Source of the DNA: Roseivirga sp. BDSF3-8 | GTDB lineage: Bacteria > Bacteroidota > Bacteroidia > Cytophagales > Cyclobacteriaceae | NCBI RefSeq assembly: GCF_041449215.1 | Contig: NZ_JBGNFV010000001.1 | Span: 3,365,001-3,429,000 of the forward strand | Direction of reading: 5' to 3' | Length of the DNA stretch: 64,000 nucleotides | Shown: positions 50,900 through 60,042 of the stretch, piece after piece | How the letters are laid out: each line of letters opens with the position of its first letter | Numbering within the stretch: the first letter of the stretch is position 1 | Notes under the pieces: model-generated | Seen by the model: the letters and a program-made list of their open reading frames with translations, nothing else | Databases searched by the model: none | Told to the model about the DNA's origin: nothing | Made by a program: the position numbers and the translations under genes

Positions 50900-52243
50900 T
50901 TAAATCCCCGTATAGGAGTATGGGGTAATCTTACGCAACTCCTGTTTTACCTCCTCATTCACATCCAGTGTATCGATAAACCGGCTTATGCTTTCTTCTG
51001 TAATCGCTTCGTTAGTACGGGTCAGTTCCTTTAATTTTTCATAGGGAGAAGGGTAGTTTTCCCTTCTGAGCACAGTTTGTATTCCCTCGGCTACCACTGC
51101 CCAGTTTGCCTCAAGGTCAGCGCGGATGGCCTTTTCTCCCAGCTCAAGCTTGCCTATCCCTTTTATCAGGCTTCTGTATGCTATGATCATGTGACCAGCC
51201 GGCACACCTATATTACGTAGTACTGTGCTGTCTGTAAGGTCGCGCTGCAGGCGTGATACAGGGAGTTTTGCTGCCAGGTGCTCGAGTAATGCATTGGCTA
51301 TACCCAGGTTGCCTTCAGCGTTTTCAAAGTCTATAGGATTTACTTTGTGAGGCATGGCAGATGACCCGACCTCACCTTTTTTGATCTTCTGGCGGAAGTA
51401 GTTCATGGCTACATATTGCCATACATCACGGCTAAAGTCGATCAGGATCGTGTTCAGTCGCTTCAGTCCGTCACAGTAGGCGGCCAGATGGTCATAATGC
51501 TCAATCTGGGTAGTAGGGTGGCTGCGAGTGAGGCCCAGGTAATCACCTACAAACTTGTCCCCGAAGGCCTTCCAGTCCTGGTCCGGATAGGCTACATGGT
51601 GCGCATTGAAATTGCCGGTGGCTCCGCCAAATTTGGCTGCATAGGGTACCTGCCTGAGTAGACCCAGCTGGCTCCGTAATCGCTCGCTGAATACAAGCCA
51701 CTCTTTTCCCATGCGGGTAGGGGAGGCGGGCTGGCCATGAGTACGCGCAAGCATCGGAATTTCCGCCCACTCGGCCGCACGGTCATCTATCATTTTCACC
51801 ACTTCCTCCAGTACGGGTAGCAAAGCCTCCTGTGTCGCCTCTTTCATAGATAGCGGTATAGCCGTATTGTTTACATCCTGAGAGGTAAGGCCAAAGTGAA
51901 TAAATTCTTTCTGGCTACTAAGATTCAGACTGTCGAATTTCTCCTTAAGGAAATATTCCACCGCCTTCACATCGTGATTAGTTGTTTGCTCAATTTCCTT
52001 TATCCGCAGCGCTTCTTCTTCGGTGAAGTTTTCGTAGATCTCACGGAGCTTGGGAAACAGGGACTTTTCGGTGCCTGCGAGCTGAGGAAGGCCGGACTCG
52101 CAGAGGGCGATGAAATATTCTATCTCTACCCGGACACGATATTTAATAAGGCCAAATTCAGAAAAAAATGGTGCCAGTGAAGCCGTATGTCTGCGATAAC
52201 GACCATCTACCGGCGATACGGCAGTGAGCTCAGTCAGTTTCAT
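50900..52243 (-). CDS. purB: adenylosuccinate lyase
   Basis: About 447 residues from the ATG at 52243 (MKLTELTAVSPVDGRYRR; an upstream Met at 52315 is not needed). It removes fumarate from SAICAR and adenylosuccinate in purine synthesis. Seen: TNHDVKAVEYFLKEK, HFGLTSQDVNNTA, ARTHGQPASPTRMGKE (base), and the signature GSSAMPHKVNPIDFENAEGN. E. coli-like PurB class. Monocistronic. It pairs with purL in the window metabolically but not by location. Confidence 0.95.
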   Translation of the reverse strand: MKLTELTAVSPVDGRYRRHTASLAPFFSEFGLIKYRVRVEIEYFIALCESGLPQLAGTEKSLFPKLREIYENFTEEEALRIKEIEQTTNHDVKAVEYFLKEKFDSLNLSSQKEFIHFGLTSQDVNNTAIPLSMKEATQEALLPVLEEVVKMIDDRAAEWAEIPMLARTHGQPASPTRMGKEWLVFSERLRSQLGLLRQVPYAAKFGGATGNFNAHHVAYPDQDWKAFGDKFVGDYLGLTRSHPTTQIEHYDHLAAYCDGLKRLNTILIDFSRDVWQYVAMNYFRQKIKKGEVGSSAMPHKVNPIDFENAEGNLGIANALLEHLAAKLPVSRLQRDLTDSTVLRNIGVPAGHMIIAYRSLIKGIGKLELGEKAIRADLEANWAVVAEGIQTVLRRENYPSPYEKLKELTRTNEAITEESISRFIDTLDVNEEVKQELRKITPYSYTGI

Positions 52244-52498
52244 GGCCGCAAAAATAGTGAAATTATGAATGGAATTCCTTCCCATTCGCGGTTTGCCCTT
52301 CCAATTGTTTCTCAAACCGTTAAATATGCTAATTTTGTGGAGTGAATTTTACCCCCTGTCGCATGGGTACCGTAAACCCTTAGTCCCGGTTCAAAACCTC
52401 ATGCGCCTGTACGGGTTAATAGCTAGTGGCAGTTATAGCTGCCAATCAATGACTGCAGATGCCGGCTTGCTTATACCGGCAGTGATACCGAAAATATT

Positions 52499-53608
52499 AT
52501 GGTGCTTAATCTTTTTAAGAAAAAGTCTTCAGGTAATAATGACAAAAAAGCGTCTGACGATAAGTATGTGACGCTTACCATCAGGGAGATAGTTCAGGAA
52601 ACAGAAGATGCTGTATCTGTTGTGTTTGAAAAGCCTGACGGCGGCCTTGAATACGAATCAGGTCAGTTTCTGACACTTATCCTGACGGTTAATGGCGAGA
52701 AAATACGCCGGGCTTACTCTCTTTGTACTTCCCCCTATGTGGATGATTACCCTGCCGTTACTGTAAAACGGGTAAAGGACGGGTTGATGTCCAATTTTAT
52801 CCCTGATAACCTTAAAGCAGGTGATAATATCGAAGTCATGAAGCCTCTGGGTAAATTTACTACAACCTACGAAGCTTCGGGCGAAAGACATATCATACTG
52901 TATGGAGGGGGTAGCGGTATTACGCCACTCATGTCTATTGCGAAAAGTGTCCTTACCAAAGAGCCAGCCTCAAAGGTTTCACTGATCTATGCTAACCGTA
53001 ATGAGAATAGCATCATTTTCCAGGATGCCTTCAATGAGCTGGTGGATGAATACGGTGACAGGCTGCAGGTAGTACATGTACTGGACGAAGCGCCATTAAA
53101 CTGGACCGGCCCCAGCGGACTGCTTGAACCACCCCTTCTGGCTGATCTGGTAGGGCAGTTGCCTGATATGGGAGAGGCAAATACGGAACACTTTATCTGC
53201 GGCCCCGAGGGCATGATGAAAAACGTGGAGGAGGGGCTTGCCTTACTTAAGGTACCTGCCGATAAGATACACAAAGAGAGCTTTGTGGCTTCCAAAGATA
53301 AATCTGATGCACCTAAAGTAGCCGGTGAAGACGAAGGACACGAAGTGACCGTTATATATGAGGGAGAGGAGCACAAATTTACCGTGGCGCCTGGTACCTC
53401 TATACTGGAAACGGCCCTCGAGCTTGACATTGACTTGCCCTTCTCCTGTCAGAGCGGCCTTTGCACGGCCTGCCGTGGCAAATGCATTAGCGGTAAGGTC
53501 AAGCTGGACGAAGACGAAGGCCTGAGCCAATCCGAACTGGATGAAGGATTTGTGCTGACCTGTGTAGGTCACCCCCTTACCGATGATGTGGTCATCGAAA
53601 TCGGATAA
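52499..53608 (+). CDS. paaE: PaaE-type FAD/2Fe-2S oxidoreductase
   Basis: A 369-residue electron-transfer protein. Seen: FAD-binding domain with IRRAYSLCTSP (residues ~76-86), NAD(P)-binding domain ILYGGGSGITPLMSIAKSVL (~135-155), and a C-terminal plant-type ferredoxin with Cys317, 322, 325 (SCQSGLCTACRGKC) and Cys355. This order, FNR then ferredoxin, is that of PaaE, which feeds electrons to the PaaAC epoxidase. The other subunit genes are ~3.5 kb away in another unit, so the assignment is strong in domain terms but a general ferredoxin-NADP reductase is not excluded. Alone in its unit; PepF follows at 39 bases. Confidence 0.8.
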   Translation: MVLNLFKKKSSGNNDKKASDDKYVTLTIREIVQETEDAVSVVFEKPDGGLEYESGQFLTLILTVNGEKIRRAYSLCTSPYVDDYPAVTVKRVKDGLMSNFIPDNLKAGDNIEVMKPLGKFTTTYEASGERHIILYGGGSGITPLMSIAKSVLTKEPASKVSLIYANRNENSIIFQDAFNELVDEYGDRLQVVHVLDEAPLNWTGPSGLLEPPLLADLVGQLPDMGEANTEHFICGPEGMMKNVEEGLALLKVPADKIHKESFVASKDKSDAPKVAGEDEGHEVTVIYEGEEHKFTVAPGTSILETALELDIDLPFSCQSGLCTACRGKCISGKVKLDEDEGLSQSELDEGFVLTCVGHPLTDDVVIEIG

Positions 53609-53646
53609 TTAAAAGAATTTTTTCAAGACTCCTATAGACCAATTTT

Positions 53647-55383
53647 ATGGCTGTTGAAGACCAAGTAGAAGAACTTACCAGGAAAGACAGAAGGTTTTTA
53701 CCGAATGACTTTGAAATAACCACCTGGCAAGCACTCAAACCCTATTACGACAAACTGCTGGAAAGAAACCCTGACAGCAAAGAGGCGCTCCGGGAGTGGT
53801 TTCGCGACAGGTCTGAACTGGAGGCTGTAGTTAGTGAAGACCTCGGATGGCGGTACATTCGCATGACCTGCGATACCACTGACGAGGAGGCCACTAAAGC
53901 CTATCAGTACTTTGTGACTGAAATTGACCCTAATATTGCGCCTCTGGCTCATGAAATGAATCGTAAGGTTCTTGAAAACCCCCACCTGGAAGAGCTAAAG
54001 AAAGAGGAAGGCTATGATGTAATGGTGAGAGGGATAGAAAAGGAGTTTACGCTGTTCCGGGAAGAGAATATTCCTCTGAATACCGAAATACAGACGAATA
54101 GCCAGAAGTTTGCTGCCATAACCGGGGCAATGAGCGTGACGATCAACGGACAGGAGTATACGCTGCAACAGGCTAATGATTTTCTCTATAGCCTGGACCG
54201 TGAGGTACGTGAAAATGCTTACCGGAAAGTGCAGGACCGCCGTCTGCAGGATCGGGAAAAGCTGGATGCCCTTTTTGACACCTTAGTAAAACTTCGCGAT
54301 CAGGTAGCTAAAAATGCCGATAAGGCAAATTATCGTGACTACATGTTCGAGTCACTGGGTCGCTTCGACTATACCCCCCAGGATTGCTTCCAGTTTCATG
54401 AAAGTGTCCTTGCCGAGGCTGTACCTGTAAAGGATCAGATGGAGCAACAGCGTAAGGAGCAGCTGGGAGTAGATGAACTACGCCCGTGGGATAAGCAGGT
54501 AAACGCTGAAGGGAAAGAATCACTCAAGCCTTTTAAAGGAGGTGCTGACTTACTCGATCGTACTATCACTTGCTTTAGCCGCCTGGATCCCTATCTGGGG
54601 AGTTGCCTGGAGACTATGAAAGAGATGGGCCACCTTGACCTTGAGAGTCGTAAAGGAAAAGCTCCCGGCGGGTATAACTATCCTCTGCTGGAAACAGGCG
54701 TGCCCTTTATATTTATGAATGCCACGAGCACCCTGCGTGACCTGGTTACTATGCTGCACGAAGGAGGCCACGCCGTACATAGCTTCCTGACTAAGAATCT
54801 TGAAATCAAAGATTTTAAAGATGCACCTTCCGAGATTGCTGAGCTGGCTTCGATGTCTATGGAGCTGCTAAGCATGGATCACTGGGATGTATTCTTTGAT
54901 AATGAGGAAGACCTTAAGCGCGCCAAGAAAGAACATCTGGAACAGATTATTGATGTGCTTCCGTGGGTGGCCTGTATTGATAAGTTCCAGCACTGGATAT
55001 ATGAGAATCCAGGCCATACAGATAAGGAGCGTGCCGATATGTGGCTACAGATATATGAAGATTTCTCAGATGATGTGACAGACTGGTCAGATCTTGAGCT
55101 AAACCGTCGCTTTGCCTGGCAGAAGCAGTTACACCTTTTTGAGGTGCCATTTTACTACATAGAGTACGGGTTTGCTCAACTGGGGGCTATTGCGGTATGG
55201 AAAAACTACCGTGAGAATCCTGAGAAAGGCCTTCAGGGGTATCTTAACGCGCTGAAACTCGGGTATACCCAGTCTATCCCGGAGGTGTATGAAGCGGCAG
55301 GCATCAAGTTTGATTTCCGCAGAGAGTACATCCGGGAGCTTATGCAGTTCGTACGTACTGAGCTTGAAAAGGCGGGAAGCTAA
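53647..55383 (+). CDS. M3 family oligoendopeptidase (PepF type)
   Basis: A 578-residue zinc peptidase. Seen: N-terminal helical domain, RENAYRKVQDRRLQDREKLD, and the active-site TMLHEGGHAVHSF with HEGGH at residues 371-375 plus a distant Glu ligand (APSEIAELASMSMELLSMDHW, ~400). Cleaves short peptides in the cytoplasm. Length matches M3B members (about 560-600). It may be co-transcribed with the upstream oxidoreductase because the gap is only 39 bases, though the functions differ. Confidence 0.9.
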   Translation: MAVEDQVEELTRKDRRFLPNDFEITTWQALKPYYDKLLERNPDSKEALREWFRDRSELEAVVSEDLGWRYIRMTCDTTDEEATKAYQYFVTEIDPNIAPLAHEMNRKVLENPHLEELKKEEGYDVMVRGIEKEFTLFREENIPLNTEIQTNSQKFAAITGAMSVTINGQEYTLQQANDFLYSLDREVRENAYRKVQDRRLQDREKLDALFDTLVKLRDQVAKNADKANYRDYMFESLGRFDYTPQDCFQFHESVLAEAVPVKDQMEQQRKEQLGVDELRPWDKQVNAEGKESLKPFKGGADLLDRTITCFSRLDPYLGSCLETMKEMGHLDLESRKGKAPGGYNYPLLETGVPFIFMNATSTLRDLVTMLHEGGHAVHSFLTKNLEIKDFKDAPSEIAELASMSMELLSMDHWDVFFDNEEDLKRAKKEHLEQIIDVLPWVACIDKFQHWIYENPGHTDKERADMWLQIYEDFSDDVTDWSDLELNRRFAWQKQLHLFEVPFYYIEYGFAQLGAIAVWKNYRENPEKGLQGYLNALKLGYTQSIPEVYEAAGIKFDFRREYIRELMQFVRTELEKAGS

Positions 55384-55406
55384 TGTAACGCTTCCCCGCT
55401 GGTACC

Positions 55407-55985
55407 TTATAAAGAAAAGAGCGGAAGCTCTTCATCCGATGCCGAACTGTCTATGTTCGGCATCGCTTGTTTATGCTCCCTTAGAAAGTTATTGTACTTT
55501 CTGGCTGCTTCATCGTATGCCACCCGCATATTTAACAGGCTTACATCCATAAGGTTAAGGTCCTCCACCACTTCTTTCATCAACTTGCTGTCCTCATAGT
55601 AGGGATTTTCCTGTGCCCACGAGATCGTTTCGTCTGTCAGTTCGGTAATCTTTTCATCGTAACTATCAATGCGGTTTGGCTCGCTTATATTCAGCGGGTC
55701 AAGTTTCATATTAGCCAAAACGATCAGTTCGTTTTGAAGATTTGCATACCGTGTTGTGTCGTATTCCCCCATATAGGTAACCTCGTCCTGAAGTCTTTTC
55801 AGCAGGTTGATACGCTTATCATGGTGTGACTGCAGGGTATTCCACGCCATTTCGGCAGAATCCCGAAGGCTAACATATTGTCCGGATAAGCTATTGAGCT
55901 CTTCTTCAGAAAGTTTCCTGTCAGACTCACAAGCAATAACGGCCATCATGGCCAGGGCAAAAATAAGTAGGACAAAACGGTTCAT
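55407..55985 (-). CDS. hypothetical lipoprotein with long helical body
   Basis: About 192 residues from the ATG at 55985. Lipobox VIAC after a hydrophobic signal. The mature protein is nearly all helical ([33 protein letters not shown], then [24 protein letters not shown]), and the last helix resembles the LemA family. Not a confident assignment. It lies 23 bases from the convergent PepF gene and on the same strand as the paa operon, after it, at 62 bases. Confidence 0.7.
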   Translation of the reverse strand: MNRFVLLIFALAMMAVIACESDRKLSEEELNSLSGQYVSLRDSAEMAWNTLQSHHDKRINLLKRLQDEVTYMGEYDTTRYANLQNELIVLANMKLDPLNISEPNRIDSYDEKITELTDETISWAQENPYYEDSKLMKEVVEDLNLMDVSLLNMRVAYDEAARKYNNFLREHKQAMPNIDSSASDEELPLFSL

Positions 55986-56047
55986 AGCAGACATTTTTAT
56001 GGTCTGTCAATTCTAAGCAATAATAAGTTCTGGGGCAAAAAATAAGA

Positions 56048-56536
56048 TCAGAGTGGCTTAAATTGCTCGAAAGTTTCCTTACAATCTTCACAGTGGTGTA
56101 TGCTCCGGCACAGTGTAGGGCCGAAGGGAGTCTTCATTATGGTGTTGATGCTGCCGCAGTTAGGACATTCCACTTTTTCCAGTATGTCCAGGTCTTCGAT
56201 TAAATTAGCGCCACCGGAAGCAGGTGGTGGTGCGAGTCCGAACTCTTTCAGTTTTTTGCGGCCTTCGGGCGTTATTTTGTCCGAAGACCAGTGCTCGCGA
56301 AAAGTGATGTTTACCTCCGGTTCAGGGATGCCATTTGACTTCAGTTTGTCTTCGACTTCCTGCTTCATATAGTCCATAGCCGGGCATCCTACAAATGTAG
56401 GCGTCATTTCCACCCTTACCTTATCCTCGTCATATATTTCCACACCGGTAATAACTCCCAGGTCTACCAGTGATAGCACGGGTATCTCCGGATCCATTAC
56501 GTCTTTTAGTAGGGTATATATGTCTTGTTCGGTCAT
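56048..56536 (-). CDS. paaD: 1,2-phenylacetyl-CoA epoxidase subunit PaaD
   Basis: A 162-residue protein: an N-terminal DUF59/MIP18-like domain (DVMDPEIPVLSLVDLGVITGVEI.., residues 10-90) that helps mature Fe-S or diiron sites, and a C-terminal zinc ribbon (CPNCGSINTIMKTPFGPTLC.. HCEDCKE, ~119-155). This is the PaaD layout. It is the last gene in the paaABCD unit, 19 bases after paaC. Confidence 0.93.
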   Translation of the reverse strand: MTEQDIYTLLKDVMDPEIPVLSLVDLGVITGVEIYDEDKVRVEMTPTFVGCPAMDYMKQEVEDKLKSNGIPEPEVNITFREHWSSDKITPEGRKKLKEFGLAPPPASGGANLIEDLDILEKVECPNCGSINTIMKTPFGPTLCRSIHHCEDCKETFEQFKPL

Positions 56537-56555
56537 TGGGTGAAATAAATTCTTA

Positions 56556-57317
56556 TTACCACTCCGCCATAGGGTCCTGGCGGAATACTTCGCTCATTTC
56601 ATCAAGGAGTGGCTGCAAATGCTCTGTATGCTGGCCGTATCGCCCGCCCATTTTAGGCTCAGCTGCCTTCAGGTCTGGCAGGGTAAGGCTGCTTTGGCTA
56701 ACTACCTCAGTAATGGCATTCATCCATTCTGCTTTCAGCGCTTCTTCCCCTTTAAACAGGCCTGATGATATAATATCTTCCTCATACTTACTTTTTTCAA
56801 ATATGCCAAGGGCATAGGGAACCGATTCGTTCATTGCTTCTTGCAGGCGGCTCACACTCTCTTCGGTGGCCGAGCCCAGCTGCCTGATGAAGGTACGGGC
56901 ATGCATCACATGATATTTGATCTCACCCTGGATTTTCGCAGCCACCTGGGCCAATGGCTCGTAGCTGCTTTCCATCAACATTTTAAAGCGTATGAGCTCC
57001 GCATAATCAAAAAGGAAATGCCTGATAAGGCTAAAGGCGTAGTCTTTTGTAGGTAGTTCTACGAACTGGCAATTATGAAACTGCTCTGCATTACGCATGA
57101 AAGCTACCGTGTCCGGCTCGCCTTCACCCAGTTTGTGCAGGAGTTCGTACAGAGCCTGGCTTTGCCCAACCTTGTCCTGTGCCATGCTGGAGAATGCAAT
57201 ATCTTCTTCCAGTACAGGGCCTACACCTGTCCATTCTGAGTTACGGTGCCCCAGGATCAACTGGTCGTCGGCTACCTTATATAAAAAATCTTTGATGATG
57301 ATGGGATCCATCTGCAT
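56556..57317 (-). CDS. paaC: 1,2-phenylacetyl-CoA epoxidase subunit PaaC
   Basis: A 253-residue ferritin-like subunit. Seen: LGHRNSEWTGVGPVLEEDIAFSSMAQDKVGQSQALYELLH at residues ~23-62, and an all-helical body with KIQGEIKYHVMHARTFIRQLG. It is the non-catalytic structural partner of PaaA in the AC heterotetramer. Length fits (E. coli PaaC 248). Between paaB (20 bases) and paaD (19 bases). Confidence 0.93.
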   Translation of the reverse strand: MQMDPIIIKDFLYKVADDQLILGHRNSEWTGVGPVLEEDIAFSSMAQDKVGQSQALYELLHKLGEGEPDTVAFMRNAEQFHNCQFVELPTKDYAFSLIRHFLFDYAELIRFKMLMESSYEPLAQVAAKIQGEIKYHVMHARTFIRQLGSATEESVSRLQEAMNESVPYALGIFEKSKYEEDIISSGLFKGEEALKAEWMNAITEVVSQSSLTLPDLKAAEPKMGGRYGQHTEHLQPLLDEMSEVFRQDPMAEW

Positions 57318-57337
57318 GCTATTTTTAAAGCAGGCGC

Positions 57338-57982
57338 CTATCCGGCTGCCTGCTCTTCCTTAAATTTTTTAATCTTATCAGCCGCTTTGTAATCAATTGG
57401 CTCGCGGTACTTCTTTTCATGAAGAGTAGACCAAAGGTCCAGTTCCGCGTCTTCCGGCACAAAGAGATCTTCTGTACGGATCACCCATAAGTTTACAAGC
57501 GGTTTGCCATCGTGGAAGTTCTTCTTTCCCTCCATGATCGCATCTTCAAACCCATGAGCTTCTACCGTACCTGCATATACGTGCTGCTTGCCTCTTTTCT
57601 TAAGATGAAAAAGCTCATAGGAGGTTTTCTCACCACTACGGTCAACCTCGGCATCCTCGTCAATAAGGTCATACAGGTTGGTATCACCATCTATCATAGG
57701 CGCTACCTGTATGGATGAAGTGGGCACAACGAATAGGCCAAAGCAGGTGAAACCACGGCGGGTATATTGCTCTTTAGCAAAAAGAAAGCCCATTTCTTCA
57801 TTGGGAGCATGCACAATACCCGCATGTTCAAATGGCTTGCTTTCCTTAGGCTTTACAAATACTTCGTACGTCTCGAACTGATCCATGGGCGCCTTAGGCT
57901 CCAGGCTGCCATCCCAGCTTTCGGAAATACCCAGCCGGGTCACACGGGGATCGAGTGATTCTATCGTTTTGTTATCAGTCAT
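57338..57982 (-). CDS. paaB: PaaB with tandem-duplicated PaaB domain
   Basis: A 214-residue protein, more than twice E. coli PaaB (95). Two PaaB-like units are visible: residues ~36-95 (FETYEVFVKPKESKPFEHAG then GFLFAKEQYTRRGFTCFGLFVVP) and ~120-180 (SYELFHLKKRGKQHVYAGTV then AIMEGKKNFHDGKPLVNLWVI), sharing the YE(V/L)F...HAG pattern and the later alternate strands. PaaB bridges the two PaaAC heterodimers, so a fused or tandem dimer could replace two single subunits. It is 7 bases after paaA. Confidence 0.88.
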   Translation of the reverse strand: MTDNKTIESLDPRVTRLGISESWDGSLEPKAPMDQFETYEVFVKPKESKPFEHAGIVHAPNEEMGFLFAKEQYTRRGFTCFGLFVVPTSSIQVAPMIDGDTNLYDLIDEDAEVDRSGEKTSYELFHLKKRGKQHVYAGTVEAHGFEDAIMEGKKNFHDGKPLVNLWVIRTEDLFVPEDAELDLWSTLHEKKYREPIDYKAADKIKKFKEEQAAG

Positions 57983-57989
57983 GGTCAGC

Positions 57990-58979
57990 TTAAGCCAGGG
58001 GTGTTACATATTCCGCTTTAGGTCTCAGCAGGGCTTCACGCACCCAGCGACCACGGCTTTCAGCAGTAGATCTTACGGCCAGGCGCTCCTTGTTTAGGGG
58101 GCCATCGCCGTTAATCACGCGCTTAAATTCTTCCCAGTCAGGTTCAGTGTATTCCCACTGCCCTGTTTCCTGGTTCTTTTTGAGGTTAGGATCAGGCAGT
58201 GTTAGACCCAGTTCCCAGATCTTAGGCACGTACATATCCAGGAATTGCTGGCGGCATTCGTCATTAGACGCCATCTTTACCTTCCAGCGCATCAGAATTT
58301 CTGAGTGTACAGATGCTTTGTCAGGAGGCCCGAAAAAGTGCATGAGTGGTGGCCACCAGCGGTGCAGGGCTTCCTGTACCATTTTGCGTTGGATGGGTGA
58401 CCCTGTGGCCAGGTGAATTACGGCATGGTGACCGTACTTCAGGTGGAAGCTCTCCTCGGCACAGATACGCTCCAGGGCACGGCAGTAAGGGCCATAAGAA
58501 CCTTTGCTGTTAGCTAACTGATTCACGATAGCACCGGCATCTACCAGCCAGCTAATTACGGTGGAGTCTGCCCAGGTAAAGGCAGGATAGTTGAAGATAT
58601 TACTGTATTTAGACTTACCTGTGATCAGGTCATCCAGCATCTGCTCGCGCGACTTGCCGAGTGTTTCGGCTGCTGCGTAGAGCAGTTGGGCGTGACCTAC
58701 CTCATCCTGCACCTTTGCCATAAGCGCAAGCTTACGCTTAAAGCCTGGCGCGCGGGTAATCCACGTACCCTCCGGCAGGGCTCCGATGATCTCCGAGTGC
58801 GCATGCTGCTCAATCATACGGATAAGCTGCTTACGATACAGGGCAGGCATCCAGTCGTGCGGCTCTATCTTCTCACCACGATCAATTCGTGCCTCGAATT
58901 CCGCGAGCTGCTCGGGATCTTCATTTTTCAGTAACTCCTTATAGTCAGGAGCTTCAAATATTTGTCCACCACCGTACAT
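57990..58979 (-). CDS. paaA: 1,2-phenylacetyl-CoA epoxidase catalytic subunit PaaA
   Basis: A 329-residue diiron monooxygenase subunit that inserts oxygen into the phenylacetyl-CoA ring to give the 1,2-epoxide. Seen: [13 protein letters not shown] (Glu ligand near residue 63), [13 protein letters not shown] with Glu93 and His96, and [14 protein letters not shown] with Glu175/176 and His179; these make the diiron ligand set. Length fits (E. coli 309). First gene of paaABCD, 13 bases downstream of the TetR gene, hence one operon with it. Confidence 0.95.
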   Translation of the reverse strand: MYGGGQIFEAPDYKELLKNEDPEQLAEFEARIDRGEKIEPHDWMPALYRKQLIRMIEQHAHSEIIGALPEGTWITRAPGFKRKLALMAKVQDEVGHAQLLYAAAETLGKSREQMLDDLITGKSKYSNIFNYPAFTWADSTVISWLVDAGAIVNQLANSKGSYGPYCRALERICAEESFHLKYGHHAVIHLATGSPIQRKMVQEALHRWWPPLMHFFGPPDKASVHSEILMRWKVKMASNDECRQQFLDMYVPKIWELGLTLPDPNLKKNQETGQWEYTEPDWEEFKRVINGDGPLNKERLAVRSTAESRGRWVREALLRPKAEYVTPLA

Positions 58980-58992
58980 AGGTTTTTATCGT

Positions 58993-59574
58993 TTATTGTT
59001 TCAATCCATTTATTAACAGATCAGCTAATTGGTTGCCGATCTCTTCCGGACTCATCTTTCCATCTTTACGATACCAGTTGTAAGTCCAGTTTAGTGAAGA
59101 AAGCAGGGTAAGTGTAGCAAAGCGGGCGTCTACCTCCTTAAAAACACCATCCCGAATGCCCTCACGCATTATCTCACGAAAACGCTCCTCGTAGGCCTCA
59201 CGCTGTAGAAGGAACTCCTGCAGGCGCTCGTTGCTGAGATGCCGCCACTCATTAAAAAAAACGGCTGAGGCATCTGTATCACGGGTAATAACCACAATAT
59301 GCGTAACTATTGCCCGCCTTAGCTTTGCATCGGCCCCTATGACCTCCTGCTCTACCTGGTTTAATCCTTCCACGAAGGCATCAACCATCCGGAAACATAT
59401 CTTATCAAGGATCTGCTCTTTAGAGCGAATGTGCGAGTACAGGCTAGCCGCTTCAATACCGAGCTCAGTAGCCAAATCCCGCATGGACGCTGCTGTGTAG
59501 CCCTTCTTCCTGAATAGCAGGGTGGCTACTTTGGTGATTTGCTCCTTGCGGGAAAGTTTTCGCGTTTTCAACAT
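58993..59574 (-). CDS. TetR family regulator of the paa operon
   Basis: About 193 residues from the ATG at 59574. Seen: TetR HTH (KVATLLFRKKGYTAASMRDLATELGIEAASLYSHIRSKEQILDKI, residues 12-55) and a helical ligand domain. PaaR-type regulators bind phenylacetyl-CoA. It is first gene in the paa unit, with paaA 13 bases downstream, and a perfect palindrome (59593-59608) upstream is its probable operator. The ligand is inferred from context. Confidence 0.9.
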   Translation of the reverse strand: MLKTRKLSRKEQITKVATLLFRKKGYTAASMRDLATELGIEAASLYSHIRSKEQILDKICFRMVDAFVEGLNQVEQEVIGADAKLRRAIVTHIVVITRDTDASAVFFNEWRHLSNERLQEFLLQREAYEERFREIMREGIRDGVFKEVDARFATLTLLSSLNWTYNWYRKDGKMSPEEIGNQLADLLINGLKQ

Positions 59575-59592
59575 TATAACAAATATAAGCAA

Positions 59593-59608
59593 GCTAACGT
59601 TCGTTAGC
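59593..59608. promoter_or_regulatory. palindromic operator GCTAACG-TT-CGTTAGC
   Basis: Perfect 7-base arms around TT, 18 bases upstream of the TetR start at 59574. TAACG..CGTTA palindromes are the type bound by PaaR- and FadR-like TetR repressors of acyl-CoA catabolism. It is the only such site that I saw in the window; paaE at 52499 lacks one. Confidence 0.75.
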
Positions 59609-60042
59609 AAATGATTTTGTAAGGCCTTCTAATGGACCGGAATGCAGAATATAAGGATTTTTTAATTATCTGGTTAGAACGGCATCGGAGATATAAATCA
59701 TGGCTGCCTTAATGTAAGGAGACGTTATATTGAATTCATTTACCTGCTGTTCAGGTGAGTGAGAGGAACCGTGCAGGAAGATTTATTGGTGATGCCTTTG
59801 GGAGCCATAAAGGCATTTATACAACCGGTAATTTGTGGTAAATTTTATGTGGCAATTTTTTTTGCCACAAATTTATTGCTACAAAATTGTAGCATTTTAT
59901 TTTTGATCAGAAAAATTGCTACAGCTTCTGACAGGTGTTTTACTTTTCTCAGGTACACGCATTCCGCCGCCTTGACTAAATAGGCTTTTTAAATTGCCAT
60001 TCCCATCTCACAACCTGATATTTGCAGCCCAACGGAAAGAAT
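59609..60042. other. AT-rich intergenic region with two hairpins
   Basis: No gene is seen. It contains two tandem perfect hairpins: TGTGGCAA with TTGCCACA (59848-59869, loop of T) and TGCTACAA with TTGTAGCA (59877-59894). Related words TTGCCAC and TTGCTACA recur (another TTGCTACAG near 59912), so they may be repeats of one binding site or a structured leader of the gene at 60043. Confidence 0.45.
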
